From contig NZ_JACC01000027.1 of NCBI RefSeq assembly GCF_000520955.1, forward strand, positions 1 through 64,000: a stretch of DNA of 64,000 nt. The letters run 5' to 3'. Made by a program: the position numbers and the translations under genes. The DNA comes from Aquimarina pacifica. Lineage in GTDB: Bacteria > Bacteroidota > Bacteroidia > Flavobacteriales > Flavobacteriaceae. Position 1 is the stretch's first letter, and the number at the start of each line of letters is the position of its first letter. Below the pieces are notes generated by a model. The model ran no database searches, was not told where the DNA came from, and saw only the letters and a list, made by a program, of their open reading frames with translations. This document shows positions 45,915 through 57,811 of this stretch, piece by piece.

Positions 45915-47585
45915 ATGTGTGGAATTGTTTGTGCTTTTGATTTGAAGCAAGATTCAGAGATATTAAGACCTCAGTTATTAGAAATGTCCAAAAAGATTCG
46001 TCATAGAGGACCGGATTGGAGTGGTATTTATTCAAATGAAAAGGCAATCTTAGCGCACGAGAGACTAGCTATAGTAGATCCAGTCTCTGGTAAACAACCT
46101 TTATTTAGTGAAGATAAAAAATTAGTACTTGCCGCAAATGGTGAAATTTATAATCATAGAGAACTGCGTAAACAATTTGATGGAAAATACAATTTTCAGA
46201 CAGAATCTGATTGTGAAATTATATTAGCATTATACAAAGAAAAAGGTGCTGATTTCTTAGATGACCTTAATGGTATTTTTGCTTTTGCACTATATGATGT
46301 AGAAAAAGATACCTACCTTATTTCTAGAGACCATATGGGAATAATTCCTTTATACATGGGATGGGATCAAAATGGTAGTTTCTATGTAGCATCAGAACTG
46401 AAAGCTCTTGAAGGAGTTTGCACAAAAATAGAATTATTCCCTCCAGGACATTATCTGTCTAGTGAAGAGGAAGGATTAAAAAAATGGTATGTTAGAGAGT
46501 GGTCTGATTATGATGCTGTAAAAGATAATCAAACCAGCATAGACGAACTAAGAGATGCACTAGAAGCAGCGGTGCATAGACAATTAATGTCTGATGTTCC
46601 TTACGGCGTATTACTTTCTGGTGGCTTAGACTCTTCTGTAACTTCTGCAATAGCAAAAAAATATGCAGAAAAAAGAATCGAATCTGGTGATACTAAAGAT
46701 GCTTGGTGGCCAAAGTTACACTCTTTTTCTGTCGGATTAGAAGGATCTCCAGATCTTGCAGCAGCACAGAAAGTAGCAGATCACATAGGAACAGTTCATC
46801 ATGAAATCAAATTCACGATACAAGAGGGACTTGATGCAATTAAAGATGTAGTATACAACTTAGAAACATATGACATCACAACAATAAGAGCTTCTACTCC
46901 TATGTACCTTATGGCACGTGTAATAAAATCAATGGGAGTAAAAATGGTTTTATCAGGAGAGGGTGCTGACGAAATTTTTGGAGGATATTTATACTTCCAT
47001 AAAGCTCCAAATGCACAAGAGTTTCATGAAGAAACTGTACGTAAATTGAGTAAATTACATATGTATGATTGTTTACGTGCTAATAAATCTCTTGCCGCTT
47101 GGGGAATCGAAGGTCGTGTTCCGTTCCTAGATAAAGAATTTATGGATGTAGCCATGCGTATCAACCCGCAGGATAAAATGATTAACGGTGAGCGTATGGA
47201 AAAATGGGTAATTCGTAAAGCATTTGAATCTTATTTACCAGAAAGCGTAGCTTGGAGACAAAAAGAACAGTTCTCTGATGGTGTAGGATATAGCTGGATT
47301 GATACACTCAAAGAAGTGGTTGATAAAGAGGTGACAGACGAGCAAATGGCAAATGCACATTTCAGATTCCCGATACAAACACCTCAAAACAAAGAAGAAT
47401 TTTATTATAGATCTATTTTCGAAGGTCATTTCCCTAGTGATACCGCTGCCTTAAGTGTTCCTCAAGAACCATCAGTAGCTTGTAGTACTAAAATTGCCTT
47501 AGAATGGGATGAAGCTTTCAAAAACATGAATGACCCAAGTGGTCGAGCTGTTGCTAATGTTCATGAAGAAGCGTATGATGAATAA
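45915..47585 (+). CDS. asnB: Asparagine synthase B (glutamine-hydrolysing)
   Basis: A 556-residue enzyme that makes asparagine from aspartate, ATP and glutamine. The mature N-terminal Cys2 nucleophile (MCGIVCAF) fixes the start at 45915 rather than at the ATG 4 bases earlier in another frame. The glutaminase domain (about 1-190) includes RGPDWSG, ANGEIYNH and FLDDLNGIFAF. The synthetase domain has the PP-loop LLSGGLDSS near 235 and SGEGADEIFGGY near 345. It has its own terminator at 47642. Confidence 0.96.
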   Translation: MCGIVCAFDLKQDSEILRPQLLEMSKKIRHRGPDWSGIYSNEKAILAHERLAIVDPVSGKQPLFSEDKKLVLAANGEIYNHRELRKQFDGKYNFQTESDCEIILALYKEKGADFLDDLNGIFAFALYDVEKDTYLISRDHMGIIPLYMGWDQNGSFYVASELKALEGVCTKIELFPPGHYLSSEEEGLKKWYVREWSDYDAVKDNQTSIDELRDALEAAVHRQLMSDVPYGVLLSGGLDSSVTSAIAKKYAEKRIESGDTKDAWWPKLHSFSVGLEGSPDLAAAQKVADHIGTVHHEIKFTIQEGLDAIKDVVYNLETYDITTIRASTPMYLMARVIKSMGVKMVLSGEGADEIFGGYLYFHKAPNAQEFHEETVRKLSKLHMYDCLRANKSLAAWGIEGRVPFLDKEFMDVAMRINPQDKMINGERMEKWVIRKAFESYLPESVAWRQKEQFSDGVGYSWIDTLKEVVDKEVTDEQMANAHFRFPIQTPQNKEEFYYRSIFEGHFPSDTAALSVPQEPSVACSTKIALEWDEAFKNMNDPSGRAVANVHEEAYDE

Positions 47586-47641
47586 TATATAACGATTACA
47601 GTTTACTTTATTTAAACTGAAATTTGAGTTAGTTGAGCTAT

Positions 47642-47671
47642 AAAACCCAGAGAAAATTTTCTCTGGGTTTT
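47642..47671 (+). terminator. Rho-independent terminator of asnB
   Basis: A perfect 30-base palindrome (AAAACCCAGAGAAAA and its complement) ending in a T-rich run, 57 bases after the asnB stop. Confidence 0.9.
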
Positions 47672-49930
<2,259 letters not shown>

Positions 49931-49956
49931 CAGATTTTATACAGTATGAATATATG

Positions 49957-49984
49957 AAAAACCACCTTCACAGGTGGTTTTTTT
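49957..49984 (+). terminator. Rho-independent terminator of gyrB
   Basis: An 11-bp stem (49957-49967 with 49972-49982), TCAC loop and T tract directly after gyrB. Confidence 0.92.
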
Positions 49985-50033
49985 ATTGTACTGATTTGCA
50001 AAAAATAGATTTTTTAGGATAATAGGAGCATCG

Positions 50034-50070
50034 AAAATCCGTTATCCCTATAAGTATAGCGGATTTTTTT
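50034..50070 (+). terminator. Second hairpin with T tract between gyrB and the next gene
   Basis: AAAATCCGTTAT pairs with ATAGCGGATTTT (one wobble) around a ten-base loop, followed by T residues. No gene lies between the gyrB terminator and this hairpin. It may be an attenuator in the leader of the DUF6588 gene, or a backup terminator. Confidence 0.65.
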
Positions 50071-50129
50071 TATATTGCAATCCCTAGAATACCAATTTTA
50101 AATTTAAAATGGTAATAAACCCAAATCTA

Positions 50130-51128
50130 ATGAAAAGATGTTTTATGCTGCTGGTGGTACTAATCAACCATGTTGCCATTTCTCAATCCGATGTTGATAG
50201 AATTCTAGAAATAGGAATCGATAATGCTCAGACATTTAGTAAAGATTATTTTGCCCCTGTAGGAGAGTTATTGGTAAATAGCGCTACAAATGGCTGGTAC
50301 AATACTGCAAAAACAAAAAAACTATGGCATTTTGAGCTTGGCATCGTAGGCAACCTTTCTTTCATAAGAGAAGACAAGCAATCCTTTATATTTAGAGTTC
50401 AGGAATATACTGACATAACACTGCCCAATGGAGAAACCAATCAGGTAGTATCTACCGCTTTGGGTACAAATCAAAATGATATTTCCGTTATTATAGATGA
50501 AGGACAAGCAACCCAAGCTACAGTGATTTTACCAAACGGATTAACAGACAAAGCTTTTAAATCATTACCTAGCGGATACATACAAGGATCAATGGGATTA
50601 ACTAAAAGCACAGAAATAAAAGTAAGATTCTTACCCAAAACAGGTGTCAGAGGAGCAGAAATACAATTATACGGTGTAGGTTTTCAGCATGAATTTACAG
50701 ATTGGGTATACCCTCTAAAACGATGGCCAGTTCGTGTATCTGCATTACTAGGATATACAAATATCAAAGGCTTTTATGAAGCTAACTCTATTACAATAAT
50801 ACCCGGAACTGATCAGGAAGTACAGCTTACCACTAATTCCTGGATACTAACGAGTATTGCATCCACCAAATTTCCAGTTCTAAACTTTTACGGTGGTCTA
50901 GGATATTACTTTGGTGCTACAAAAGCTGATCTATTAGGCTCTTTTGAAATACAAAATGGCCCACTGGCATCAGAAGTTGTAATTAATCCTATTGCCGTAA
51001 AAACGAAAACCAATGGTGTAAAAGCTACTTTTGGAACTTCTGTAAAATTTGGTGTTTTCAAGGCTAATCTTGATTACTCATTTCAAAACTACAGCAATAT
51101 CTCTCTCGGACTCGGATTTGGGTGGTAA
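50130..51128 (+). CDS. DUF6588 family outer-membrane-like protein
   Basis: A 332-residue exported protein. The ATG at 50130 gives a proper signal peptide (MKRCFMLLVVLINHVAISQ); the frame opens at 50109. The segment SKDYFAPVGELLVNSATNGWYNTA near 30-55 and a late barrel-like half ending in SLGLGFGW fit DUF6588. Strands alternate throughout and the last residue is aromatic, so outer-membrane insertion is likely. The function is unknown. Confidence 0.78.
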   Translation: MKRCFMLLVVLINHVAISQSDVDRILEIGIDNAQTFSKDYFAPVGELLVNSATNGWYNTAKTKKLWHFELGIVGNLSFIREDKQSFIFRVQEYTDITLPNGETNQVVSTALGTNQNDISVIIDEGQATQATVILPNGLTDKAFKSLPSGYIQGSMGLTKSTEIKVRFLPKTGVRGAEIQLYGVGFQHEFTDWVYPLKRWPVRVSALLGYTNIKGFYEANSITIIPGTDQEVQLTTNSWILTSIASTKFPVLNFYGGLGYYFGATKADLLGSFEIQNGPLASEVVINPIAVKTKTNGVKATFGTSVKFGVFKANLDYSFQNYSNISLGLGFGW

Positions 51129-51238
51129 TTAACCGTTGACGCAGTTTCTCTTTTTAGTATTTAGAAAACAAAAAACAGGATAATTCCTTTTTACAAGAGT
51201 AAGATACATCACAAGCCATCAACAATTATTATGCGATA

Positions 51239-51370
51239 CTAATTATGAATTAAAACGAGCAAGAAAGCCCAAACAGAAATAAACAAGTCTTTTGGCGTAT
51301 TGTAACTTCCCATTTGTATCAGATCAATAATTACCAAACTACTAAAAATCAAAAACAAAAAACACTTCAT
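51239..51370 (-). CDS. Small membrane protein (43 residues)
   Basis: An unlisted 43-codon frame from the ATG at 51370, reading MKCFLFLIFSSLVIIDLIQM and ending SVWAFLLVLIHN. It has two hydrophobic segments (about 3-19 and 32-42) around a short polar loop, a pattern common in small flavobacterial membrane proteins. It fills an otherwise empty gap between the convergent DUF6588 gene and the divergent mdh gene. There is no homologue in the window, so support is moderate. Confidence 0.45.
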   Translation of the reverse strand: MKCFLFLIFSSLVIIDLIQMGSYNTPKDLFISVWAFLLVLIHN

Positions 51371-51549
51371 TTTGTCTTTTATTCTTTTATTATCTTAAAA
51401 ATTTGAATATCCCTAAGTAAAACAACCGTAACCATTTCTTAGATTGACAAATAACCTCTTAATAAACCCCTCTTTTCTTAATCAATTCATTAAAGAATTT
51501 GTATTTTCGCCAAAAAAATAAGTTTTATTTATAATCAAAAAAAAATACC

Positions 51550-52476
51550 ATGAAAGTTACAGTAGTTGGTGCAGGTGCCGTAGGTGCTAGTTGTGCCGAA
51601 TATATCGCAATAAAGAATTTTGCTTCAGAAGTAGTTGTATTAGATATCAAAGAAGGATATGCAGAAGGAAAAGCAATGGATCTTATGCAAACCGCATCTT
51701 TAAACGGGTTTGACACCAAAATCACAGGAACTACCGGAGACTATTCTAAAACCGCAGGAAGTGATATTGCTGTAATTACCTCAGGAATTCCACGTAAACC
51801 AGGAATGACACGTGAAGAATTAATAGGAATTAATGCCGGTATTGTAAAAACAGTTTCTGCAAATCTTATTGAGCACTCTCCAAACGCAATTATCATTGTA
51901 GTAAGTAACCCTATGGATACCATGACGTACTTGGTACACAAAACCACAGGACTTCCTAAAAACAGAATCATCGGTATGGGCGGAGCCCTAGACAGTGCTC
52001 GTTTCAAGTATAGATTAGCTGAAGCATTAGAAGCACCAATCTCTGATATTGACGGTATGGTTATAGGTGGTCATAGTGATAAAGGAATGGTACCATTAAC
52101 AAGACTAGCTACAAGAAATAGTGTGCCAGTTTCTGCATTTATTTCTGAAGAAAGACTTGAACAAGTAGCTGCAGACACAAAGGTAGGTGGAGCAACACTA
52201 ACTAAACTTCTTGGTACCTCTGCATGGTATGCTCCAGGAGCTGCTGTATCAGGACTTGTACAGGCAATTGCTTGTGATCAAAAGAAAATTTTCCCTTGTT
52301 CTGTTTTATTAGATGGTGAATATGGTTTAAGCGATCTATGTATTGGCGCTCCTGTTATACTAGGTAAAAACGGAATCGAAAAAATAGTAGAAATAGAACT
52401 AAGTGATGCCGAAAAAGCTAAACTTTCAGAAAGTGCTGAAGGTGTTAAAAAAACAAACGGATTGTTAGAGTTATAA
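51550..52476 (+). CDS. mdh: Malate dehydrogenase
   Basis: A 308-residue NAD-dependent enzyme of the LDH-like malate dehydrogenase group, interconverting malate and oxaloacetate in the TCA cycle. The nucleotide-binding GAGAVGAS is at residues 7-14, substrate-binding Arg residues appear in SGIPRKPGMTREEL near 76-89, VVSNPMD near 117-123, the ALDSARFKY loop near 147-155, and the catalytic His in IGGHSDKGMVPL near 173-184. The gene is followed by a strong terminator. Confidence 0.97.
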   Translation: MKVTVVGAGAVGASCAEYIAIKNFASEVVVLDIKEGYAEGKAMDLMQTASLNGFDTKITGTTGDYSKTAGSDIAVITSGIPRKPGMTREELIGINAGIVKTVSANLIEHSPNAIIIVVSNPMDTMTYLVHKTTGLPKNRIIGMGGALDSARFKYRLAEALEAPISDIDGMVIGGHSDKGMVPLTRLATRNSVPVSAFISEERLEQVAADTKVGGATLTKLLGTSAWYAPGAAVSGLVQAIACDQKKIFPCSVLLDGEYGLSDLCIGAPVILGKNGIEKIVEIELSDAEKAKLSESAEGVKKTNGLLEL

Positions 52477-52500
52477 AAACAACCCTTTTTAGCATATAAA

Positions 52501-52537
52501 AAATAAGAGCTGCGTAATGCAGCTCTTATTTTTTTAG
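52501..52537 (+). terminator. Rho-independent terminator of mdh
   Basis: A 13-bp perfect stem (52501-52513 with 52519-52531), GTAAT loop and T tract. Confidence 0.93.
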
Positions 52538-52738
52538 GTAATAGTAAATCTCTTTCAAAGCAACATACCAAAACTAAAAGAAAAACGTTTTGAAGTTTAT
52601 CTCGTATTAAGGTTATGCATCTGTAGAAGAGTAAATGACTTTTTTTTATTTGCATGTCATAGTTTTCGAGATTATCAACATTTGATACTTTAAATAGATA
52701 TTTATCTGAAGTCATTACCTATGAAGTTTTAATTTTTT

Positions 52739-52746
52739 TATATTTG
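52739..52746 (+). promoter_or_regulatory. Promoter -7 box TATATTTG
   Basis: A perfect TAnnTTTG match only 4 bases before the ATG at 52751, which suggests a leaderless transcript for the gene upstream of secDF. Confidence 0.5.
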
Positions 52747-52750
52747 CCGC

Positions 52751-53374
52751 ATGAAGAAAAAATGGTACTTCAGAACTCTACTAACCACACTTATCGTGTT
52801 TGCTGTTATTCAGCAACAAGCTGTTGTACCTAATCAAGAAATCATACTAGATTTTATTGATACAGATGTTACTTCAGAAGAAGCCCAGAACACAATATCA
52901 ATTGTAAAAAAACAATTACAATCGATTGGCGTTAAAAACACTCGATTATCACAAGGGATAAAGAAAGGACAGCTCAAAATCACATATTACAGTGATGAAG
53001 ACGTATCCTACATCAAAGGGATACTTTCTAAAGAAAAAAATGTAGCTCTTGGTCATATTCTTTATGACAACCAAACAGAAGGCAATCAGGATTTTCCCTC
53101 TCAGAAAAAATCAAAAGACTATAGTCTAGATGTTCATGAGATTCAAAAAAGCACAGATTTTAGTACTGACTTAGTAGGTAAATATGTTTTAGAAGAAAAA
53201 CACGAGCAAAATGGGTATCCTACTTTCAGTCCCATTAGTATTACTATTAAAAATAGCAACAGTGACTTAGATGGGCTTATAAAGACTGCTCAAAAAGTGC
53301 ATACAACCATTGCATTAGCAATAGACACTAACTCTCGTAGTATTCCAGAAGTGAGAGCTGGACCGATCTCCTAA
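52751..53374 (+). CDS. Exported protein upstream of secDF, unknown function
   Basis: A 207-residue protein with a signal/anchor helix (about 8-24). The region VPNQEIILDFIDTDVTSEEAQNTI followed by QLQSIGVKNTRLSQ resembles the first periplasmic domain (P1-like) of SecD, which also pairs a strand with a repeated helix. It lies 228 bases upstream of secDF on the same strand, and the gene order suggests a role in protein export or its control. No enzyme motif is seen. Confidence 0.6.
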   Translation: MKKKWYFRTLLTTLIVFAVIQQQAVVPNQEIILDFIDTDVTSEEAQNTISIVKKQLQSIGVKNTRLSQGIKKGQLKITYYSDEDVSYIKGILSKEKNVALGHILYDNQTEGNQDFPSQKKSKDYSLDVHEIQKSTDFSTDLVGKYVLEEKHEQNGYPTFSPISITIKNSNSDLDGLIKTAQKVHTTIALAIDTNSRSIPEVRAGPIS

Positions 53375-53602
53375 TAGGAATTCATACTTTTTTAGTACAT
53401 CCCTAAGAAAAATCACATTAAAAAAAGTTAAGAGCAATAATAACTGATTATAGTGCAGAAAAGCTAACTAACTTTTTAATCATACAGCTTCATCTATTAA
53501 ACGATAAAGCGTCTTCAAATAATTTAAACCATAATTGTCAAATGCTAAAAAGAGTACAATCAAAACTCCTTTTTAGTAGAATTTGACCAAAACAAAAGAA
53601 TA

Positions 53603-56600
53603 ATGCAAAATAAAGGAATTGTAAGAATATTTGCGATTTTATTTGGCTTGGTATGTGTATACCAATTGTCATATACGTACATGACTTACACAAAAGAAAA
53701 AGAAGCAGAAGTATATGCTCAACAGAAATATAACGATAATGTTAAAGACTATTCTAAATTAAGAGAATCCGCAGAAAAATTCTATTTAGATTCTATTGGT
53801 AAAGAAGAAATTTTTGCAGGAATCACCTATAATGATGCAAAGGATAAAGAGCTTAATAAAGGGCTTGACCTTAAAGGAGGGATTAATGTAATTCTTCAAA
53901 TTTCTGTAAAAGACATCTTAAGTGGTTTGGCTAACAAATCAAAAGACCCATCTTTTAATCAAGCACTACTAGCTGCAGACGAGGCTCAGAAAGACAGTCA
54001 GAATACCTATATAGAAGATTTCTTTACTGCTTTTGAAAAAATCCCTGATGCGCAACTTGCATCACCAGACATATTTGCCAACAAAAACTTAAGTGATGAT
54101 ATCACTTACAACATGTCTAATGAAGAGGTAAAGCCTATATTAAGAAAGAAAATCGATGAGTCTGTTACTTCTGCATTTGAAGTATTACGTAAACGTATCG
54201 ATAAATTTGGAGTTACTCAACCTAATATCCAACGTCTAGGAGAATCGGGGCGTATCTTAGTTGAGTTACCTGGTGCAAAAGACATCGAAAGGGTAAAAAC
54301 ATTAGTTACCAGTACTGCACAATTAGAATTTTGGGATGTATATAAATCTGAAGAAATTTTTTCTTTCTTATTTGCTGCGAACAACTTACTGAAAGAACAA
54401 GTTGAAAAAGCTGAAACAACAAAAACAGCCGGAGAAGAAAAAGAAGAAGTTACTATAGATTCTACAGTAGTAGATACAACCGTGGTAGATTCTTTAAAAA
54501 CCGATGCTGATTCTGCTATTGAGAATTTACTAGAAGATGCAGAAGATTCTACAGCTATAGAAGAGCAAGTAAATCCATTATTTGATTTAATTGCAGGACA
54601 AGGAAGACAAGGAGGACCAATTATCGTATCTGTAGAAAAAAAGAATGCCGAACAATTCATGGCATATCTTAAAGACCCTAAAGTAAGAGCTTTGCTACCA
54701 GTAGAGCAGCGATACGCAAAATTTGCATGGGGAAAACCTGTTAAAGATTCTGAATTTTTAGATCTATACGCTATCAAAGGAAACCGTGACAATGAACCTG
54801 AATTAAGTGGTGGCGTAATCACGGATGCAAGACAAGACTACAACCAATTAGGTGTTGTTACAGTTAGTATGCAGATGGATGGTAAAGGTGCTAAAAAATG
54901 GGAAGAAATGACGGGTAAGGCATTTAGCCAAAGAAGTCAGATTGCTATTGTTCTTGATGATGTTGTATATTCTGCTCCTGGTGTTACTACAGGTGCCATT
55001 TCTGGAGGAAGAAGTGAAATCACAGGTGATTTTACCATCGAAGAAGGTCAGGATTTGGCAAACGTATTAAGAGCAGGTAAACTACCAGCTTCTGCAGACA
55101 TTATTCAAAGTGAAGTTGTAGGACCATCTCTTGGTCAAGAAGCTATTGATAGTGGTATCATGTCTTTTGCTATAGCATTAGTGCTAATCTTGATCTGGAT
55201 GATTTTCTATTATGGTAAAGCAGGTATTTTTGCTGATATCGCCTTGGTAGTAAACATCCTATTTATTTTTGGAGTATTAGCAGGACTTAAAGCCGTATTG
55301 ACACTTCCTGGTATTGCAGGTATTGTATTAACAATTGGTATGTCTGTGGATGCAAACGTATTAATATTCGAAAGAATTAAAGAAGAACTGGCTAAAGGAA
55401 AATCTCAGGTCGATGCGATCAAAGATGGATTTAGCAATGCATTATCATCAATTCTTGATGCCAATATTACAACTGGACTTACAGGTTTGATTTTATTACT
55501 AATAGGTACAGGACCAATTAAAGGATTTGCTACAACATTACTGATTGGTATTTTAACTTCATTATTTACTGCCATTTTTGTAACTCGATTATTTATTGAT
55601 GGATATGGTAAAAACGGTAAAGAACTAGCCTTTTCTACTGGAGCAACCAAAAACTTATTTAAGAATGTTAATATCGACTTCTTAAAGAAACGTAAAATGG
55701 CTTATGTTATCTCAGGAATTATTATCCTAGCAGGTCTTGGTTCATTATTTACGCAAGGGTTAGACCAAGGAGTAGATTTTGTTGGAGGAAGAACCTATAC
55801 TGTGCGATTTGCAAAAGATGTAGTACCTACGACTATAGAAAAAGATCTGGTAGCAGTTTTTGGAAGTGCACAGGCCAAAACATTAGGTGCTAATAATCAA
55901 TTAAAGATCACAACAAAATACAAAGTTGATGAAACTGGTGAAGAAATAGATAAAGAAATTTCTAACAAACTATATACAGCATTACAACCTCATCTTACTG
56001 ATGGATTAACCTATGACGAATTTGTTAATGGTGATGAAGATAAGCAAGTAGGAGTTATGTCTTCTATGAAGGTTGGACCTACTATTGCAGATGATATCAA
56101 GAAAGCAGCATTCTGGTCGGTATTAGGATCATTAATTGTAGTATTCTTATACATCCTATTACGTTTCAGAAGATGGCAATTTAGTTTAGGTGCAGTATCG
56201 GCTGTATTCCATGATGTATTAGTGGTATTAGGTATATTCTCATTAACATATAAGTTTATGCCATTCAATATGGAGATTGATCAAGCATTTATCGCAGCGA
56301 TATTAACTGTGATTGGATACTCCCTAAATGATACTGTGGTTGTATTTGATAGAATCCGTGAATTCTTGCACGAACATACTGGGTGGCCATTAGACAAGAA
56401 CGTAAATGGTGCATTAAACAGTACTTTAAGCCGTACATTAAATACATCATTAACAACCTTACTAGTACTTGTAGCCATCTTTATATTTGCAGTGCCATTA
56501 AGAGGGTTTATGTTTTCTCTTATTATTGGTGTTATTGTGGGTACATACTCCTCATTATTTATTGCAACGCCAATAATGTATGACACCGTTCGTAAAGTAG

Positions 56601-56671
56601 GACTAAAAATAAAAGAACCTAATACGGCGGATGATGAAAAAACAAAAGCTAAAGAAAAAGCACACGCTTAA
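53603..56671 (+). CDS. secDF: Protein translocase subunit SecDF (fused)
   Basis: A 1022-residue fusion of SecD and SecF, the proton-driven accessory of the Sec translocon. SecD: N-terminal helix, DLKGGINVILQ near 91, RIDKFGVTQPNIQR near 198, and FTIEEGQDLANVLRAGKLPA near 478, then helices with MSVDANVLIFERIKEEL near 580. SecF: DQGVDFVGGRTYTVRF near 724, then FHDVLVVLGIFSLTYKF near 872 and SLNDTVVVFDRIREF near 910. An acidic, Thr-rich insertion (about 270-330) interrupts the SecD periplasmic domain. The fused form is typical of Bacteroidota. Confidence 0.96.
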   Translation: MQNKGIVRIFAILFGLVCVYQLSYTYMTYTKEKEAEVYAQQKYNDNVKDYSKLRESAEKFYLDSIGKEEIFAGITYNDAKDKELNKGLDLKGGINVILQISVKDILSGLANKSKDPSFNQALLAADEAQKDSQNTYIEDFFTAFEKIPDAQLASPDIFANKNLSDDITYNMSNEEVKPILRKKIDESVTSAFEVLRKRIDKFGVTQPNIQRLGESGRILVELPGAKDIERVKTLVTSTAQLEFWDVYKSEEIFSFLFAANNLLKEQVEKAETTKTAGEEKEEVTIDSTVVDTTVVDSLKTDADSAIENLLEDAEDSTAIEEQVNPLFDLIAGQGRQGGPIIVSVEKKNAEQFMAYLKDPKVRALLPVEQRYAKFAWGKPVKDSEFLDLYAIKGNRDNEPELSGGVITDARQDYNQLGVVTVSMQMDGKGAKKWEEMTGKAFSQRSQIAIVLDDVVYSAPGVTTGAISGGRSEITGDFTIEEGQDLANVLRAGKLPASADIIQSEVVGPSLGQEAIDSGIMSFAIALVLILIWMIFYYGKAGIFADIALVVNILFIFGVLAGLKAVLTLPGIAGIVLTIGMSVDANVLIFERIKEELAKGKSQVDAIKDGFSNALSSILDANITTGLTGLILLLIGTGPIKGFATTLLIGILTSLFTAIFVTRLFIDGYGKNGKELAFSTGATKNLFKNVNIDFLKKRKMAYVISGIIILAGLGSLFTQGLDQGVDFVGGRTYTVRFAKDVVPTTIEKDLVAVFGSAQAKTLGANNQLKITTKYKVDETGEEIDKEISNKLYTALQPHLTDGLTYDEFVNGDEDKQVGVMSSMKVGPTIADDIKKAAFWSVLGSLIVVFLYILLRFRRWQFSLGAVSAVFHDVLVVLGIFSLTYKFMPFNMEIDQAFIAAILTVIGYSLNDTVVVFDRIREFLHEHTGWPLDKNVNGALNSTLSRTLNTSLTTLLVLVAIFIFAVPLRGFMFSLIIGVIVGTYSSLFIATPIMYDTVRKVGLKIKEPNTADDEKTKAKEKAHA

Positions 56672-56690
56672 TCTTCTTTTTTCATAAAAC

Positions 56691-56727
56691 AAAAAAACCT
56701 TCGTGCATTACACGAAGGTTTTTTTAT
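56691..56727 (+). terminator. Rho-independent terminator of secDF
   Basis: A 15-bp stem (56691-56705 with 56711-56725), CATTA loop and T tract directly after secDF. Confidence 0.93.
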
Positions 56728-56967
56728 GTCTGTATTATAACTTCTAAATATTGAAGCTTCTTTAAACTGAATTATGCAGTAGAAAATCTCTTACAACCCA
56801 AAACCATTGTATACACTGAGGATTCGCTACATTTTTTGTAGTCACCATAGCTGTGCTACGAAGAAAACAAGAAAACAGGGGTGTTTATTGCAGTTTTGCG
56901 TCTCATCACGAAGTCCTATTGCATAAAACGGGTTAACCAAAATTAAGGTTCAACAATATATACGATA

Positions 56968-57699
56968 CTACTCAGTGATAACTTCAATATTTGTAAAATA
57001 AAGTTTCCAGTCCCCTTCATCACGTTGATGTACTTTAGCTATTCGTATTCCATTAAAATCCTGATAATCTTCCCATGAAGTAATTAAAGAAGGTTTCTCT
57101 TGATTTCCTTTTCTATACACCCATTCTCTTATAATAAAATCTCCTTTGAAATAAAAATCATATGCATCACCAGGCGTATACCCATCAGAATCGTTATATA
57201 CAATTGTCAATTTTTGCATCTCGACATTTTGTATTGGACTCAATACCTTAAAATAATGTTTTGAAACAAAGCTATCAGCATCCCAAACCAAATTAAAAGG
57301 GCATAACAACCAATATTTATCATTTATAAACCCTGTATCCAACTTGATAGTTGTACTGTCTAGCTTAGCCCTATAATAAGCAAGCGTATCTTCTTTTGAA
57401 AAATAAGTAACCTTATTATATTTTGGCATCCAACTCCATGAACGCTCAAAATGGCTACTATCCTTATCTACATTAAAAGTGAATTTTATTTCCTTTACAT
57501 GATCCCATTTCTTTAGACCATTTGCTTTTGCTATAGCTTCTGCAGTACTCAATATTTTTTCTGCATTACTATTCTCTTCATTTTTTTCTACATACACAGG
57601 TTCTGTATCTGTAGTATATTCCTTCCCCTTTTCTCCTTTTGTATTACAAGCACTAAATGAAAGCACTGCTATAAAAATAAATAAAGTATAATTTTTCAT
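56968..57699 (-). CDS. Lipoprotein of unknown function
   Basis: A 243-residue lipoprotein. The ATG at 57699 (MKNYTLFIFIAVLSFSAC) gives a lipobox with Cys18; the frame opens at 57723. After a Glu-rich tether, the domain from about residue 55 has strands with aromatic motifs (WSWMPKYNKVTYFSKEDTLAYYRAKLD near 83-109, WLLCPFNLVWD near 126-136) and ends in a beta-strand. It resembles short DUF-type lipoproteins of flavobacteria, but I do not assign a family. It is the last gene of the minus-strand block, after a stem-loop at 57744. Confidence 0.72.
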   Translation of the reverse strand: MKNYTLFIFIAVLSFSACNTKGEKGKEYTTDTEPVYVEKNEENSNAEKILSTAEAIAKANGLKKWDHVKEIKFTFNVDKDSSHFERSWSWMPKYNKVTYFSKEDTLAYYRAKLDSTTIKLDTGFINDKYWLLCPFNLVWDADSFVSKHYFKVLSPIQNVEMQKLTIVYNDSDGYTPGDAYDFYFKGDFIIREWVYRKGNQEKPSLITSWEDYQDFNGIRIAKVHQRDEGDWKLYFTNIEVITE

Positions 57700-57743
57700 A
57701 AGAAATTGCATATTATCATTCAATAATCTTATGCTAAAATAAC

Positions 57744-57789
57744 AAACCCTAAGCCCTAGTTAATCAACATTAACAAGGGATTAGGGTTT
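57744..57789 (-). terminator. Hairpin between two minus-strand genes
   Basis: AAACCCTAA (57744-57752) pairs with TTAGGGTTT (57781-57789). Inner CCCT/AGGG and GTTAAT/ATTAAC pairs make a long hairpin with two mismatches, followed by T-rich sequence on the minus strand. It likely ends the cupredoxin-like gene transcript. Confidence 0.6.
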
Positions 57790-57811
57790 AAAAATTATAA
57801 ATCAAAAGGAA

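Noticed and set aside
54217..54822. Minus-strand open frame of 201 codons within secDF
   Set aside because: It is Ser- and Thr-rich only because it reads the complement of the acidic SecD insertion. It is a shadow frame.
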